A stretch of DNA of 64,000 bases, from contig NC_051075.1 of NCBI RefSeq assembly GCF_004664715.2, positions 87,290,709 through 87,354,708 of the forward strand. The letters are read 5' to 3'. Of this stretch, positions 35,906 through 49,659 are shown piece after piece (within the stretch, counting starts at the first letter, position 1; each line of letters opens with the position of its first letter). Below the pieces are notes generated by a model that saw only the letters and a program-made list of their open reading frames with translations, had not been told where the DNA came from and ran no database searches. The position numbers were made by a program, and so were the translations under genes. The stretch is from Peromyscus leucopus. Its lineage: Eukaryota > Chordata > Mammalia > Rodentia > Cricetidae.

Positions 35906-37034
35906 GAGTGAAGGAACCCATCAAAGACAGAAAGCTGGTGAAAATACATTTGAACAAGGGGGCTATGTTCCAGCTCAGCAAGCAACAGAACTTGGCAGCT
36001 TTGGCCACAAGGTTCTGGCTTTGGAGTCAAGGATACAAGAAGAGGGATGGAATCTCCCTCCACAACTAAGAAAAACTGCTGAGGCCAGGCATATGTCAGG
36101 GGTGTCCCCGCATGGAGTCCTGAAGAGGCCATTGCATGAGGCTGTCAAGGGGAAGTCTGGATTGCCTTGAAGACCCCCAGATGTTGGAGATGTTAGAGTT
36201 GTGCGATACCTGCTGAGGAAAACTGTTAACAGGAGGTGGAACCAGCCCAAGAGAAAGAAGTATGTTTCAGTCGATAAAGATGAAAGGAGTTGGAGATCTG
36301 AACAGGGCTTTGATATCAGCCATGGAGATGCAGAGTTTGGAGTTTGCCCTGCTAGTTTTTTGTTTTTACTTTGGTCCAGTATTTCCTTACCATGTTTCTG
36401 TCCTCCCTTTTGAAATGTTAATGTATAGCCTGTTCCATTGTATGTTGGAAATATGTGATCTGCTCTTTCACTTTGATTCTACAGGGGGTTATAGTTAGGA
36501 GATTGCTCTCAGTCTCAGAAGAGACTTTGAACCTTGGACTTCTAAGCACTGTTGTGACTGTTACAGACCACAGCTACTTTTGAGGTTGGACTGAATGCAT
36601 TTCTGCACCATGATATGGCTATAAGCCTATGGGGGCCAGAGAATGTAATGGGTGGTTTCAATAGGTATTGACCCGATAGGCTCATTTGAATGCTTGTTCA
36701 CCAGGAAGTGGCACTATTAGGAGGTATGGCCTTACTGGGGTAGGTGTGGCCTTTTTGGATAAAATGTGTCATTGGGATTTGAGGTTTGAGATTTCAAATG
36801 TTCAAGCCAGACCCAGTCTCTTTCTCTTTTCCTGCTGCCTGCTGATCCAAATGTAGCATTCTCAGCTCCTTTTCCAGCACCATGTCTGTTTGTGTGCTAC
36901 CATGCTTTCAGTCATGACTATAATGTACTAAACCTCTGAGCCTGTAAGCAAGCCCCAAATAAATGTTTTTCTTTATAAAAGTTGCCATGGAACACAGCAT
37001 CTCTTCATAGCAATAGAAACCCCAACTAAGACAG

Positions 37035-38535
37035 TAGGGTAATGTACATAATAGAGGTATGTTTTTAGTAAGGTAATGGACATGAGAGGTGATTGTTTTC
37101 AGCAATGCTAATGCATGTACTAGGTGGGTGTCCCCTATCATTTCTTTTTCAGTACACTTTATGGTCCTGACATTTATCAAACATTCCTGATATGCTAGCC
37201 ATTTTTGCCTTTGTAAAAAAAAACCACTTTTTAATAGCTTCTGAAATGATGTTTTCATTTTTATTTTTTATAATGATTCTGTTACCATGCTGGCAGATCA
37301 ACTAAACAACAATTAATAAGCCATACCATTGTAAATTTCAGGGGGAAAATGTATATACTGAGGATAATGATGCCTGTGTTGTATACTTACACCTGCCATC
37401 ACACACAGTAGATACCTAAAAACTTGCCCCTTGGAAGTTTTGTGACTCAGTTGACAGTCTGATCTCTATCAACCTTCCCTGTCCTCTTCAATGTAGTATG
37501 CCCCACTAGAGCTTATCTCAGGGCGTGTGGAAGCTCTGAAATCTGCTCCCAAATGTTTCTCAGGCTGTACCTGTTAGTTGCACTCTTGTGGGCAGGAGCA
37601 TTCTTCTGAATGTACAGAACACTTGGATTTCATTCTATGAGTCATTCTATGGGCTAAGGGCCATTCAGTTCAACTTCATTAGTAAGCAACTAGCATATCT
37701 GCTGAGCGGGTGGTTGAAGGCAATTTGGAAGCTGTTTTCTGGAAAGCTTGTTGATTGGAAACACTCACTGGGTTTTCATTCAGACCAGGAGCCTCATGCT
37801 GCTGAATGATCTTTCTGTTTCACGAAGAGCAAAGAGAAGAATCGGGCTGTCAGAGATATAGCAGGATGCTGGCACTCAACAATCTAGCTGACAACTTAAT
37901 GCCTCTCTCTGATTAGGAGAGGAGAGATCACTTCTCTCCTAGAGACGGACAGAGAAACACCTGGGGGTGGGAGCACAACTGTATGGGAAGAGCTTATGGA
38001 GATCTGAAGAAGACAGAGCAAACCCTCAGAGATAACAAGTTTTAAAGGTAATAGTTAAACTGAGGAGGAAAAAAATGTTCTAACAAATAAATCAAAAGAC
38101 AAAATTGTACAGAATAGGTCCAATGTATGCTTTCACAAGCATACTGAAATAGTTACATTATATGTTTACAATGAGTTATTGTGGTTTATGAATGTCTGAA
38201 TGCTGTAATGACGATGATGACGATGATGAATGTAGCTTAGTAAAGCCTGACTGAGGCTCTGACATCTTGTCTACCTACTTCTTTCTCACTGTTCTTTGAC
38301 GTCCACATGTCTGTGTCAGTGCTTTGCCTTGGCGATTTTCTGCACATTCTTTCTTATGCAAATATTTAAGCATACATATGTATGCATGTAACATTTGTAT
38401 ACCATCATATATTGAAAAGTTATACATATAATCCCATGTACTCAGTACTACAACCAATCAAGATGTAAACCAATCCCATTGCCAAGTGAATTCCTCTAGT
38501 CATTCTTTCCTGTGTATGCTCACTAACCAATGTTC
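37035..38535. other. Unique sequence
   Basis: No gene or repeat recognised. A small (GACGAT)-like tandem lies at 38208-38230. Confidence 0.5.
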
Positions 38536-38619
38536 TAACCCCTTCTCTCCCTCTCCATTTCTTTCTGTTTCTCTCTGCCTCTTTCTGTCTCTCTCTCTCT
38601 TTCTTTCTGTGTCTCTGTT

Positions 38620-38674
<55 letters not shown>

Positions 38675-38684
38675 CTATCTCTAT
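38536..38684. repeat. CT-rich tract and (CTAT)n microsatellite
   Basis: A pyrimidine-rich run (38540-38620) followed by about 13 CTAT units (38621-38673). Confidence 0.95.
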
Positions 38685-38689
38685 CTCTC

Positions 38690-38822
38690 TGAGACAGGAT
38701 CTCTTGTATTCCAGGATGACCTCCTCAAATTCATTGTTTCAGAGAATGGCCTTTAACTTAAGATCCTCCTGCCTATATATCCCAAGTGTCAAGATTACAA
38801 GTGTGTACCACCACATTTGGTT
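38690..38822 (-). mobile_element. Old B1 SINE
   Basis: 'gagacaggatctcttgtatt' at the left and 'tgtgtaccaccacatttggt' at the right: an antisense, diverged B1. Confidence 0.75.
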
Positions 38823-40208
38823 TATATGGTGCTTGTGTTAGAACCCAGGGTGATGTACATGCTAGGCAGATACCAGCTGAGCTGTATCCTGTACCCATGC
38901 CCCAAAGTTGTTTTTTCTGTGGCCATAGATTAATTTTGCTGACTGCCATTTAGATGAGGTTTAATATTTTTTTAACATTTTCCAATGAGCTTTTATTATA
39001 ATGCAATGTTCATAATAATAAAATATATTAAAATATATTGATATGAATATATAATAAAATATAATATAATTATAAAAGCAAGAGCTTTTGCTATTTCAGT
39101 TTTTCTTATGACTTAGTAATATTTAATTGTATGACCATAATGCAATGTTTTCCACTCTTTGTTTAATGGATCTCAGTTAAATCAGTGGCTCTCAGCTTTT
39201 ATGTGTATATGTGTGTATGTGTATGTATGCAAAGTGGGTGCAAGTATATCCACCTGTATATGCACATGTGGAGTCAGAGGATTTGATTCTTAAGGCATAT
39301 TCTTTCCAGATTTTAGAAGATACTGCCCAAGATGAGTAGTGAGGTCTCCATTCTGCCAAGAGCAGAACTCTAATATCCCTTAATCCTGCATGTCCTCTGC
39401 ATTCTGTTTAATATTTCTACTCATTGAAAGCACTCCTTGGTGGGCACTGTAGAATTCTGTCTGAAATATATGCAGCTTAGTCTTCAGCAACAGACACACA
39501 TAGAAATATCTAGGGTGATCTCTGTGGAGACAGTGCCTTTTTTGGTTGATATCTAAACAATTTTAGGTACTTCTCTGGTCCTGAGGTCTGATCTCTATTT
39601 CTTTATCAAGAGGAGATCCCTTCACTATGGGCCCCACCTTCCAGTGTGGAGTTGTATTGGTAATTTTTCTATCACAATGATAAAACACCACGACTAAGTG
39701 TTTAAATGCCCAAGGGGGAATTTCTCACTGAAACCACCACAGTAGTTTAGAAAAATGTTCCTAGAGAAACCTTTGTTCTGACCTCTTTTCTCCCCTACAC
39801 TGATAGTCATTGTCTAAAAATAGTCATCTCATGTAGCATTGTAGTTTTGTGGTTCTCAGTGCAAAGAGAATATGTTCTTTAGTAGTTTCTAAATCCTGGT
39901 GAGAAATAGAGCCAATCAACACTGTAAACATTTAAAGAGAATCAGGGCAGTAATCACAACTGGGAACTCCTGAGGAAACCATGCTACCTTTTATGAGCAC
40001 TGCCTACAAGCCCTTTTGCAAATTGCATCTGCTGTATTTAGTTCACTCATTACTATTCACCGCTTCTTCAAATACCCTGCTTATTCCCTCACAAACCACA
40101 CTTATTGTTAAAATTTACCTTTCATTTCTGCACAAATCGTCTCAATACTAATCCCCTGGTGGTGTTGCATTGTTTTCATACACACTGGAGGACTGGTTTT
40201 TGCTTCTA
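38823..40208. other. Unique or old repeat sequence
   Basis: A TG-rich, possibly B3-like trace lies at 39190-39330 and a short unit D-like trace at about 39650-39710. No gene seen. Confidence 0.4.
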
Positions 40209-40210
40209 TT

Positions 40211-40246
<36 letters not shown>

Positions 40247-40273
40247 TTATTTATTTATTTATTTATTTATTTA

Positions 40274-40322
<49 letters not shown>
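40209..40322. repeat. (CTAT)n-(TTTA)n-(GT)n compound microsatellite
   Basis: Three simple tracts in direct succession: CTAT to about 40246, TTTA to about 40275, GT to 40322. Confidence 0.95.
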
Positions 40323-40325
<3 letters not shown>

Positions 40326-40387
40326 ACAATCTTATTATGCCCCTTGTTCAAGCTGATCTCAGGTTCACTGTGTACCCCCACTGCTTA

Positions 40388-40790
40388 GCTAGATTTTCTA
40401 TTGCTGTAATAAGCAAAGACCTTGACCAAAAACAACTTGAGGAGGAAAGACTTTATTTCATCTTACACATAATAATCTATCATTGGTAGAAGTCATGGCA
40501 GAAACTCAAGTAGCTACCTGGAGGCAGGAGCTGAAATAGATACTACGGAGGAACACTGCTTATTAGTTGCTCTCCATAGCTTTCTTAGTCTGCTTTCTTA
40601 TGCAACCCTGTACCACCTCCCCGGGAATAATAATGCCTACAGTGGGTTGAACCCTCCCACCAATCATCAATCAAGAGATACCATACAGGCTTGCCTACAG
40701 GCCAAGCTGATGGAGACATTTTCTCAACAGAGATTCCCTCTTTTCAGATGACTCCAGTTTATATTAAGTTGACAAACACCTACTAGCACA
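40388..40790 (+). repeat. Unit D, single copy
   Basis: It runs from 'agattttctattgctgtaat' to 'aagttgacaaacacctacta' and is homologous to the units in the composite at 22373-24365. Confidence 0.7.
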
Positions 40791-41504
40791 TCCATTCTGG
40801 CCTCATGTTCAGAATGCTCAGGTGGCTGTTTCTTGAATGTTAACATTACAAGTGCTGTCGACCACACCTGGCTGGATGACACTTTTCCTTCTATTGCACT
40901 TATACTTTTCTCATTTACATAAAAATGCCTGTGAAATAAATTTATTGTATTTTTTGATCCTACCCTTTTCTGTTGGAAAGTGATCCCTGTAGAATATCTG
41001 CCTAAAAGATGGTTGTAGTTTTTCTTACATCCTGATAACAAGTGCATTAATTTTCAATATTTGATTTGATGAGAAAGAGTTTATGTATGTATCTATTTTC
41101 ACCCATGATTCCCGAATCATAGTTCCATTCCCAAGGCAGGCCATAAAAACCAGAATTGCTTGTCTCCAAGGCAGGTCACAGAAACTCTAACCTTGTCCCA
41201 CTTTTTTGCCTTGAAGATGACCAGAAAGAAATTCCCTGATCTCTCAGAGAAGACCATAAGACTCTCCTTAACAGAGAAGTCTTGTATCAAGCCCTCAAAA
41301 GGAAAGCGGTGTGTAGAAAGAGCAAGGTGATAGAGGCATTCTGTCCTTGCTACATGGTCACACCTCCACAAATAGCATTAGATCACACCCTTGGCATCTA
41401 ATGTTAGTTTTGTGCGTGGTGCATACTTCATTCACATCAGTGCAATTGATGTGGTCCATACTTCAATCACATCCATGCAATGGAGGGTCTATAAAAGGTC
41501 AAAA
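40791..41504. other. Unique sequence
   Basis: Nothing recognised. Confidence 0.5.
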
Positions 41505-41705
41505 GGGGGCAGGGAGATGGTTCAGTGGCTAAGATATGTACTGCTCTGGAAAAGGACCCACATTTGATTGCCAGCAGCCACTTTAGACAGCTCACAATTG
41601 CCTCTAGCTTTTACCCCTGACCTCTGCAGCCACCCATACTTCCATATACATATGCCCAATGGACTATACATCCACATAACTTTTAAAATTATATATTTTA
41701 AAAAA
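41505..41705 (+). mobile_element. B2-type SINE
   Basis: 'gggcagggagatggttcagt' is the B2 head. The body follows B2 order and ends in AT-rich 'ttttaaaattatatatttt'. Confidence 0.8.
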
Positions 41706-43844
41706 AACTGAAAAGCTAAGGACTTAGATAATTTTTGCATGGAGCTGAACACACAGAGGTCCATGGAGGGACAAAATACCTGGAAATGGCCTATGCCAGA
41801 CAGTTCACACTGTGGTACTCTTCTTTTGCGCTATTGTGCCATCTATAATACCAGAAAACAAAAGTGTTTCCCTAAGTTCTGTGAGCCACTCCGGCAAATA
41901 CATCAAAGAGGTGCTAGGAACTCCAATTTATAGTGAGTCAGCCAGTCAGAAGCAAAAGTGAAACATACCCAGAGCTTTAGACAACAACTCAAATCAGGGA
42001 GGGAGGGGCTGAGTCACGGCCTGTGAGATCTGACACTCTCTCTAGGTACACAGTATCACAGTGAATTGGACTAGAGGACACCAGCTGTGGCCCATTGCAG
42101 AATGAATTATGTGCTTACTAGGGAGGAGAAACACCCACACCTCCTATGGCCATGGGGATCTTTTTATTGAAGTCTGTGTTGGTGGCATAAGAGCAAAGGA
42201 AAAACACCTTCCTTTTTCTGAAATAACTGATAATTGGAAATTTCATATTTTAACCTCAAGCTCTTACCTTTCTCTAAAGCACAAAACAGATGAATTCCAA
42301 CCAAGCAACTCAAACCAATATTCTACCCTAACTCATAAATGCAAACAAAAATTCCTTTTCTATTTTCCAAAGTATTTTGCTCTCCAACTAAAAGCCAAAT
42401 TTAAAATTATGGAGTGTATATTATCATTCCCTATTCAAAATGAATGATTCACTGTGCTTTTGATTGTTTTCCTCAGCCATTATTTTTTTTTCTCTTTCTG
42501 TTTACCCAATCCTAGTTGAATCATATTGTCCCTCTCAACAGATTTATAGCAGTAATTTCCTAAATTTATACCCCCATTGTTGACATACTGCTAAAGGTGC
42601 ATTTCCAAAGTCGACATACAAGCACATTTGTTAATTCTTCATCACTTTTGGGAAAGGGAACAAAAAAGGGAAAGTTTCTAAGCATGGCTTTGGGACACTG
42701 TGCCTGGTGTCAAGTGTTTCTTCAAATCCATCTTTCACTAGCTTTGCTTTCCCCTCTCTTGGGATGACATATTCTTGGCATCAGCCGTCACTTCTAATTT
42801 TTGCTATCTCAAACCATCATACTCATCACAATGCACTCTGTATTTGGGGAATCTACTCTCAGTTAATTGATTCCCCACCTTTCCCTTTCCTGAGCTGCAA
42901 ACAGACATGTCCGCCATCCTTCGGCATGGTGAAACTGATCACCTTGAACTGAAATTTTTTCCCCTTGTGCGTTTGCTGCCATTTTCTTCCTCCAGAAATG
43001 CTTCTGTCTGCACGTGCTTCCCATCTGCAACACTGCGGTATTTTAAAATGCAACTTGCCTATGGCCTTCACTCTCTTCTCTTAGAAAACTGGCACTCTAT
43101 TTATTGACTTACTAAGTGTGCCAGGTAACTTACTAAATACATTGTGTTCATTATTATCTCATTAAATTCTCAGAATACAAGGACTGCCATTTCATATATA
43201 GAATATTATAATAAATACCTAGAATTCACTTCTAGGTTATAGATCTTTGAAGAACAGGATTCAGATCAAGTTCAATTTTTTTCACTTTAATATTATTTTA
43301 CTGTGCAACGTGCAACTTCTGAGCTGAAAATAATTTGCCCTATTTTTTTTCCTTCCTTTTGGCTTTCTTCCCATCTTTCTTTCCACATAGATTTCCTGTC
43401 TATTCTTAACATTCACCATTCATAGTTTTGGGGTAATTTTAACTAAACGTCCCTGAAATTTCACCAGCCAATGAATATAGCCTTATATATGAACTGATAT
43501 TTGTTTATCACTATCTTTTATTACATCTGATTGAAGTCATCGATCTTCGGAAGGATCAGGGGTGATATGAGCTTTTAAATGCTTTCATGTCCTGATTTGT
43601 TATTCTTTGTGAAGACTATTGATGGCTCCAGAAATTTCATTTACTGATGCTTTTCAGGCCACATATCTTCATTTTGCTAAGGCAAGGATGAAATTCCAGG
43701 AACTTCCATGGCACTGAAGCTGAGTGGAATTTGGGTGGGAGTGAGGGAGGGAGAGAGGTTTGTATCACATTAATACAATTTTTACAGCTAAGCTTAACAC
43801 ATGGCAATTGCTGGACTTCTCAGTTTTGCTAAACAGACTTCTTT
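41706..43844. other. Unique sequence
   Basis: About 2.1 kb without recognised genes or repeats. Open frames at 42109-42447 and 42707-42952 have no known motifs. Confidence 0.5.
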
Positions 43845-43945
43845 TTAGACAAGGTTTCATTATGTTGTCCGAGATGGACTTGAAGTTATAATCTTCAGCT
43901 TCAGTCTTCCAAGTTGATGAGATAATAGGCATGTACCATTGCTTC
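43845..43945 (-). mobile_element. Ancient B1/7SL-like monomer
   Basis: 'agacaaggtttcattatgtt' through 'ataggcatgtaccattgc' follows the antisense 7SL-SINE order with many changes. Confidence 0.5.
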
Positions 43946-45945
43946 CTCCTTAATATCTAACTCACTGGGTTAGACTTCTGTTTCATAGCAGTTTTTCTCT
44001 GAGATTAAAACCATTCACAGTGGAGGGAAGCTCATTAAGACACAGGATGTTGGAAAGGAAAGTGAACAACAGAGTATTCTAAAGGGAGGTAACACACACT
44101 ATCCTGCAGGGAAACTTCTTAACTCAGGAAGGAAACAGATTTGAAGGCTTCGGGAAGTTGCTGAAATTGATGTACTAGGCTCCTCTATGTCCAAGCATAT
44201 GTAAGTTGTAATACCTGTTGAGAGACACTGTTACACAATCTGAGCTATCTGGAAGAAGTGGGCTCCAAAAACTACCTAGAAAGAGCACTCTTCAACCTAT
44301 GGAGACATCTGAAGAATGTGCAGTATGCTCCAGGCTTCCAGTTTTCTTTACCTGTCATTCATGCTAGGGTGGGCTCTTATTGATGTGACTGTCTTTAAGT
44401 TATTTTTGCACCTGTAAGGAACCCCCCACCCATATTACTGTAAGTAAACCCAATAAAACTCATTATTGCACCAAGTTGGCCTATGGTGACATCCATACTT
44501 TTAGTTGTTATTATTTCCTGTTGGAGTGAAGAGATTTTTGCTCACATATTCCTAGGGATAATGTCGCACAACATCTTCTCCTACCTGCATCAAAGGCAGG
44601 TGATATGATACATGAATGCACCAAGCCATACTCTCATAAGGAAATCATAGCAAATAGAAAAAATAGCCAATAGAAAATGCCATCTTAGAAACGTGATGCC
44701 CTTCCCTCTGGCTATCCATTCAAACATAACATTTTTAGGGCCAGTAATTGACTTTAAGTGTTTTAGTTAAAACCCTTTATTAGGATTTAAAATTGGGGAG
44801 CAGTGGTAATGAAGCAAGTTAAGTTCTAGTGTGACAAGATAAACAGCTCCAGAAACATCCAGGACTTTCCTAAACTAGATTGGAGGAAATTAATACAGGC
44901 AACAAGGAGGTGACTAATCAATATTTATGTTTAGCTATACTGTACCCCATATTTATGTCACTAGTGGAATAAAGTACTGCTTTCTGGTGCTCAGGTTGCC
45001 CAACATAGTGCTTACTATATATAGTGAACAACTTTTTGTTAGAGTCACATTCTAAGCTCATATTTGATTAATTTGATCATTTCCACAGAATTCATTTAAA
45101 TTGTGTAGGGAGCCTTTGAGCCAATGCCAGCTCTGCTATTTTTCTTATGATTTACTAGACTAGGGAAGCAGCCTGTTTCTGAAGACAGCATTTGTATCTA
45201 TGCTTTACAAGGAATGCTCCGTTTGGCTAATTTCTGGCCCCTGCACTCTAATCTGAGATTCTGCTCTCAGAAAATAAAAAGGTTCTTTTTTTGAAAAGCA
45301 AACACATGATAATGAGATAAGACTAAAATGGAGAATTTTCTGTCCTTTTTCTGAATGGCCATAGCTTTTCATAAGTCAGAATTTCTTCATAAACACGTTT
45401 CTCTTCAGTTAATAATTTAATAGGTACTTTTTCTGCTGATCTCCTAAAAGTACCAGACTTCCAATGAATATGTATCATTTTTATATCATGTCTAAAACCA
45501 GGAGAAACAACCAAAGGTCATTTCTTACGCTATTTCAGTCTATGATCATCTGGTGAAGAAAATTTCAAAGTCCATGTAATTTAAACATCTAACCTATGAT
45601 CTCCATTTAAGTTTCTGGGGAAAAGAGAGGAAACTCTGAAGATGAGTGATTAGTGCTTTTAAGAAGTGTTAGACTAGGAGATCTGAGAAGTCAGTTCAGA
45701 AACAGACATTTTTTTTAAATTTTAAGATAAATTTTCAAAATCTCCTCATGCTTCAATTTAGTTAACATGACCTAGATAAGTAGTGTATTTAGTCAAAATG
45801 CTTAAAACTAGTTTCTCTTCAATTTTTGTGGCAACTTAAAAGGACTGTTATATGAGACCCTGTCTTCAAAACACAGAAACAAAAAAAAACTAAAAAAATA
45901 ATTCCCTGCAAACTGAATAGAGTTCCACATCAAAAAAGTTGTTCA
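43946..45945. other. Mostly unique sequence; possible old LTR at 44030-44480
   Basis: 44340-44480 has an LTR-like ending (AATAAA at about 44451, 'caccaagttggcc') resembling 5400-5510. Nothing else recognised. Confidence 0.35.
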
Positions 45946-45949
45946 CCAT

Positions 45950-46311
45950 GATCAATTTGACTTTATTACAGAGAATCAGAGGAGGCTCAAGATGAGTTGA
46001 TAAGTATAAAAGATCATATAATGGACTCAAGTATAGAAATCATGTAATACCCTCAATAAATGCAGAAAGAGACAGACCTTTGCCAAAAAGCAATAATAAA
46101 ACCCCTGCAAAAATAAAAGGCACTGAAGTCAACATAATAAAGTTATATATGTCAAACCTGTCACCAGCATCATGCTGAGTGGGAAAAACACTTAAATCAT
46201 CCCCACTAATCAGGAACAAGACAGCGCTATTTATCCTCTCCAATTTCATTCAGTATAGTGCTGGAAGTCTTAACTAGAGAAATAATGTGGAAACCTACTA
46301 CTATAGAAGCT

Positions 46312-46361
<50 letters not shown>

Positions 46362-47045
46362 CACACACGTGTGCACGTGGACATGTGTGCATTTGTGAAA
46401 AAAAGATTTAATGAAGAGGCCTATAACTGGGTTATTGTAACTTAGAGACCTCATGCTAACATAAAAGCCCCCAAATCAAAGGCCTATGGCTACTCAAGGT
46501 ATTGAAAATAAGTGACTGTTCAATGGTTGGTGCTAAACATTATATTTAGGCTCCCCCTCCTTTGAGATGCAGTGATTATCATGGAAGAGGTGTAAGAAGG
46601 GGTTTAAGATCTGGATTATAAGGAGAAAGGCTGCAAATACCATCTTCTGGGCATGGCATAGCCATTGCAATCATGAATTCCCAGCAACTGCAGTGGCCTG
46701 AATAATGTCTTTACAAGATGGGACCTCTCTGCTGTCAGTCATGCAAAGGGACATAAAGGATCATACTCTCTTTGGAGAGCTATTGGTTATTGATAGTCAT
46801 GGGATGGAAGTGTTTGTCTTCAGTTGTGTACCCACTGGCGAGCTCACTAGCCTTCAGTCATGGAAGTGGCCTTAGTTAATCTCTGTGGGTCACAAAAATA
46901 AAGCAAAAGGATGAATGTGGTAAAGAGACTTATAGAAAGGAAGGGGATCGATGAGAGGGAGAGTAAGAGATAAAAAAAGAAAGTAAGAGTAATCAGAGTT
47001 CACTATATATGTATGAAGTTGTCAAACAATAAATTTAATTAATTA
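45950..47045 (+). mobile_element. Deleted L1: ORF2 RT fragment plus 3' UTR
   Basis: 45950-46290 matches the L1 reverse-transcriptase region ('accagcatcatgctgagtgg', 'catagtgctggaagtctta'-type text). After a (GT)n at 46314-46361, L1 3' UTR-like sequence runs to an A-rich end near 47045. The middle is deleted and frames are broken. Confidence 0.6.
46314..46361. repeat. (GT)n microsatellite
   Basis: About 23 GT units. Confidence 0.97.
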
Positions 47046-47515
47046 AAAGAACCTTCATAATTCTATATCTTCTATTCTTTTGATCATTTTTATACAAGAG
47101 ACAGGATTGTCTTAAAGTAAATCCCATTCAGTTCTTTTTACTCAATCACACTGCAGGGTCTCAAGATAGTAGATTAAAGAGGAAAAGCTGATGTCAACCT
47201 TCAGGATGTCACCTCCTTCTCACTGAGCTTATTAAGCAATAAATGTTTTGATTGGTAATTTACATAATGTGATTAATGGCAAAGAATTTGTTGGGGGAGC
47301 ATTATATAATAAAATTAATAACATAAGACTTATTTTTTATCCTATCTCTTATTTTCCTGCCAAATTAACTTTCAAGAGGAATGAACCAAAAGTGTTAATA
47401 TGCACAAAAGAATCGACTTTGATTTAAAGAGAATCAGAATGTATATAGTTTTAAGTTACTGTCCCCATTTCTCATTCCTGATTATTCTCTCTTAGCTACT
47501 TAATACCCATTATCC
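47046..47515. other. Unique sequence
   Basis: Nothing recognised. Confidence 0.5.
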
Positions 47516-47986
47516 TGTGTTGTAAAATATTGTTTTAAGGTGTGTTACTTTCGTTTATGTTGCATTTGTTTAATTTTGTGAAACTGTTATTGTGCCTGTC
47601 TAAAATACCTGATGGCCTAATAAAAAGCTGAACAGCAAATAGCAAGGCAGGAGAAGGATAGGTGGGCCTGTCAGGTAGAAAGAATATATAGAGGGGGAAA
47701 TCTGGAAGAAAAAGAAGGAAAATAGCCAGAGAAGGAGGAGAACCCCAGGGACCAGCCACCCAAGTACACAGCAAGTCATGGAGTAAGAAACAAAGTAAGA
47801 TTTCAGAAGTAAGAAAAAATGAAAAGCCCAGAGGCAAAAGATAGATGGGATAATATCAGTTAAGGAAAGCTGGCAAGAAACAGTCAAACCAACGCCAGGC
47901 ATTCATAAGTAATAATAAGTCTCTGTATGTGTTTATTTGTGAGCTGGGTGGTGGGTCCCCCAAAAGACCAAAAACACGCAACAACA
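47516..47986 (+). mobile_element. LTR-B copy
   Basis: Starts TGTGTTGTAAAATATTG. Contains 'ctgatggcctaataaaaagc' (AATAAA) and ends about 'cacgcaacaaca'. No internal sequence follows. The target duplication is unclear. Confidence 0.78.
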
Positions 47987-48859
47987 ATTCTGATCATTAA
48001 AATATCTCTAATAAAAACTGAAATAAAATTATGAGGAAGAGAATAGCTGATGAGTCTATGACTATGTGGCAAAAGCCATCTTCATCATGATCACATTTTC
48101 ATGAGATTGGAAAATAATGATGTTGGGAATAACTTTTCCTTTCTACATTCTCTACCTCTGAATCTCAAGTAGTTAGGTTTCACATAAGAGCATTTAATTT
48201 TGGTCTAACATGAAAATAATACATGCAAATCATTAATATTTTTCCTATAGCTCCCTTAAATACTCTATATTGCAATATATTGAATAAATTCTGGCCTCTG
48301 CTATTACAATTGATAAAGAAAATACAAACTTAGTAGGAAAATAAAGATGATATGAAAGAATAAACATCGGCTTTCTCTTACACAACCTCCACCTCTCAAT
48401 GATTCTACTCTTACTGACAGAAGAGAGATATGCTTGTTTCTAGAGTTTAAAATTAAAAAAGAAAACACCAAACACATCTACATATGAGCAACAGTAAATA
48501 AACTCGGTTAGTTGTATGTGCATACCTACATGTTCACATGTGTATATATCTTTATATGTGTGTAACAACAATAAAGAAGTCATGAAATTGAGAGAAACAG
48601 TGGGGGTGTGGGAAGAATTGGACCACGACTCTGTAGCCAGTGCTGGTTCAAACTTTGGGTGTCTGGCCCCTGAGTTAGGCTTAGGTTAGGCACATTTAGC
48701 AAAGCACAATGAGGGTTTGAAGGAGGGCCAGTGCCAGAAAATCTCCAGCTACACAGATAGTGCAAAGGTCACCAGGCTGGAAAAGCACATTGGTTCCAGC
48801 CTTCTGGGTGGATAGTAGGTATTGCATTCCTTCCCTTGAAGGAACAACCATGTGCTCTT
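47987..48859. other. Unique sequence with a possible L1 tail
   Basis: 48540-48600 ('tgtgtgtaacaacaataaag') resembles an L1 3' end. The rest is unrecognised. Confidence 0.4.
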
Positions 48860-49400
48860 AGGATTCCAGGTTCCCCTAGTGCTTATCTGTGGGCACAAAG
48901 ACAGCTGTGCCTCTTGCAATCCAGCAACTTGGTTTCTTGGGATCTAGCCAAAGACACTGAAATTTTCTGTCCATACAAAAATCCTGCGCATGGATGTGTA
49001 AACTTTGTTCTTTGTTGCCAAAACTTTGTAGCACCAAAATGTCCTTCATTGAGTAAAGATAATTAAACTCTGGCATATTTCAATGACATAATACTACTCA
49101 GTGCTGAATACAAAATCTATTCAGCAATGAAAATACATAAAGGAAACTTAAATTCATTTACTAAGTGAAAGCAGCTAATCTGAAATAATACTACCTAATT
49201 TGTTATCCCAACTGCCTGACCTTCTGAAGAAGGTCAAACTAATGGAGACAGTGAAAAGATTATCAGTTGTCAAGTGGGTGGTAGGTGGGGAAAATTGGTA
49301 GATTGCGGAGGACTTTCAGTGTATGAGAACACTTTGTATGATACTAAATGTTATCTTTTTGTCCATGTCCACAGAAAGTACATCACAAAGAGTGAACATG
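48860..49400 (+). mobile_element. Ancient L1 (L1M-type) 3' fragment
   Basis: 'gcaccaaaatgtccttcatt', 'atactactcagtgctgaata' and 'actaagtgaaagcagctaat' follow the classical order of old mammalian L1 3' ends. Confidence 0.65.
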
Positions 49401-49659
49401 AACATGAATTATGGATTCTATGAGGAGATGCTAGGTCAATTCAGATATCAGTTAAAGCAAGTTTAACTTCTAGGTCAATATGTTCATTGTGCTTGTATGG
49501 AGAAGAGCTAAAGGGAGTTCTGCATTTTCTGTGAAACTAAAACTGCTATGAAACAGAGCATATTTTATGATTAAACAAAAGGATACTAAATAAGTAAAAT
49601 TCCAACTGCTAGACATAGTCACATGGATGGTGATTTACTAAAAAAAGGCAAAGGGAATC

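Larger units (their letters stand above)
34190..37034 (+). repeat. Composite: unit E - internal - unit E, with nested insertions
   Basis: Two ~390-bp unit E copies in direct orientation (34190-34593 and 36645-37034) flank an internal region. The internal region is interrupted by an LTR-C (34600-35087) and includes B1-like sequence with a hexanucleotide expansion. The host text reads through the LTR ('ggtaccagggacttgg' | 'cttgggtactgctatggcag'). I recognise the order as a widespread rodent repeat, probably RMER-type; name not certain. Confidence 0.65.

Noticed and set aside
35740..36132. 130-codon minus-strand frame with a Phe-Ala repeat
   Set aside because: The repeat is the GGCAAA array inside a B1; no gene context.
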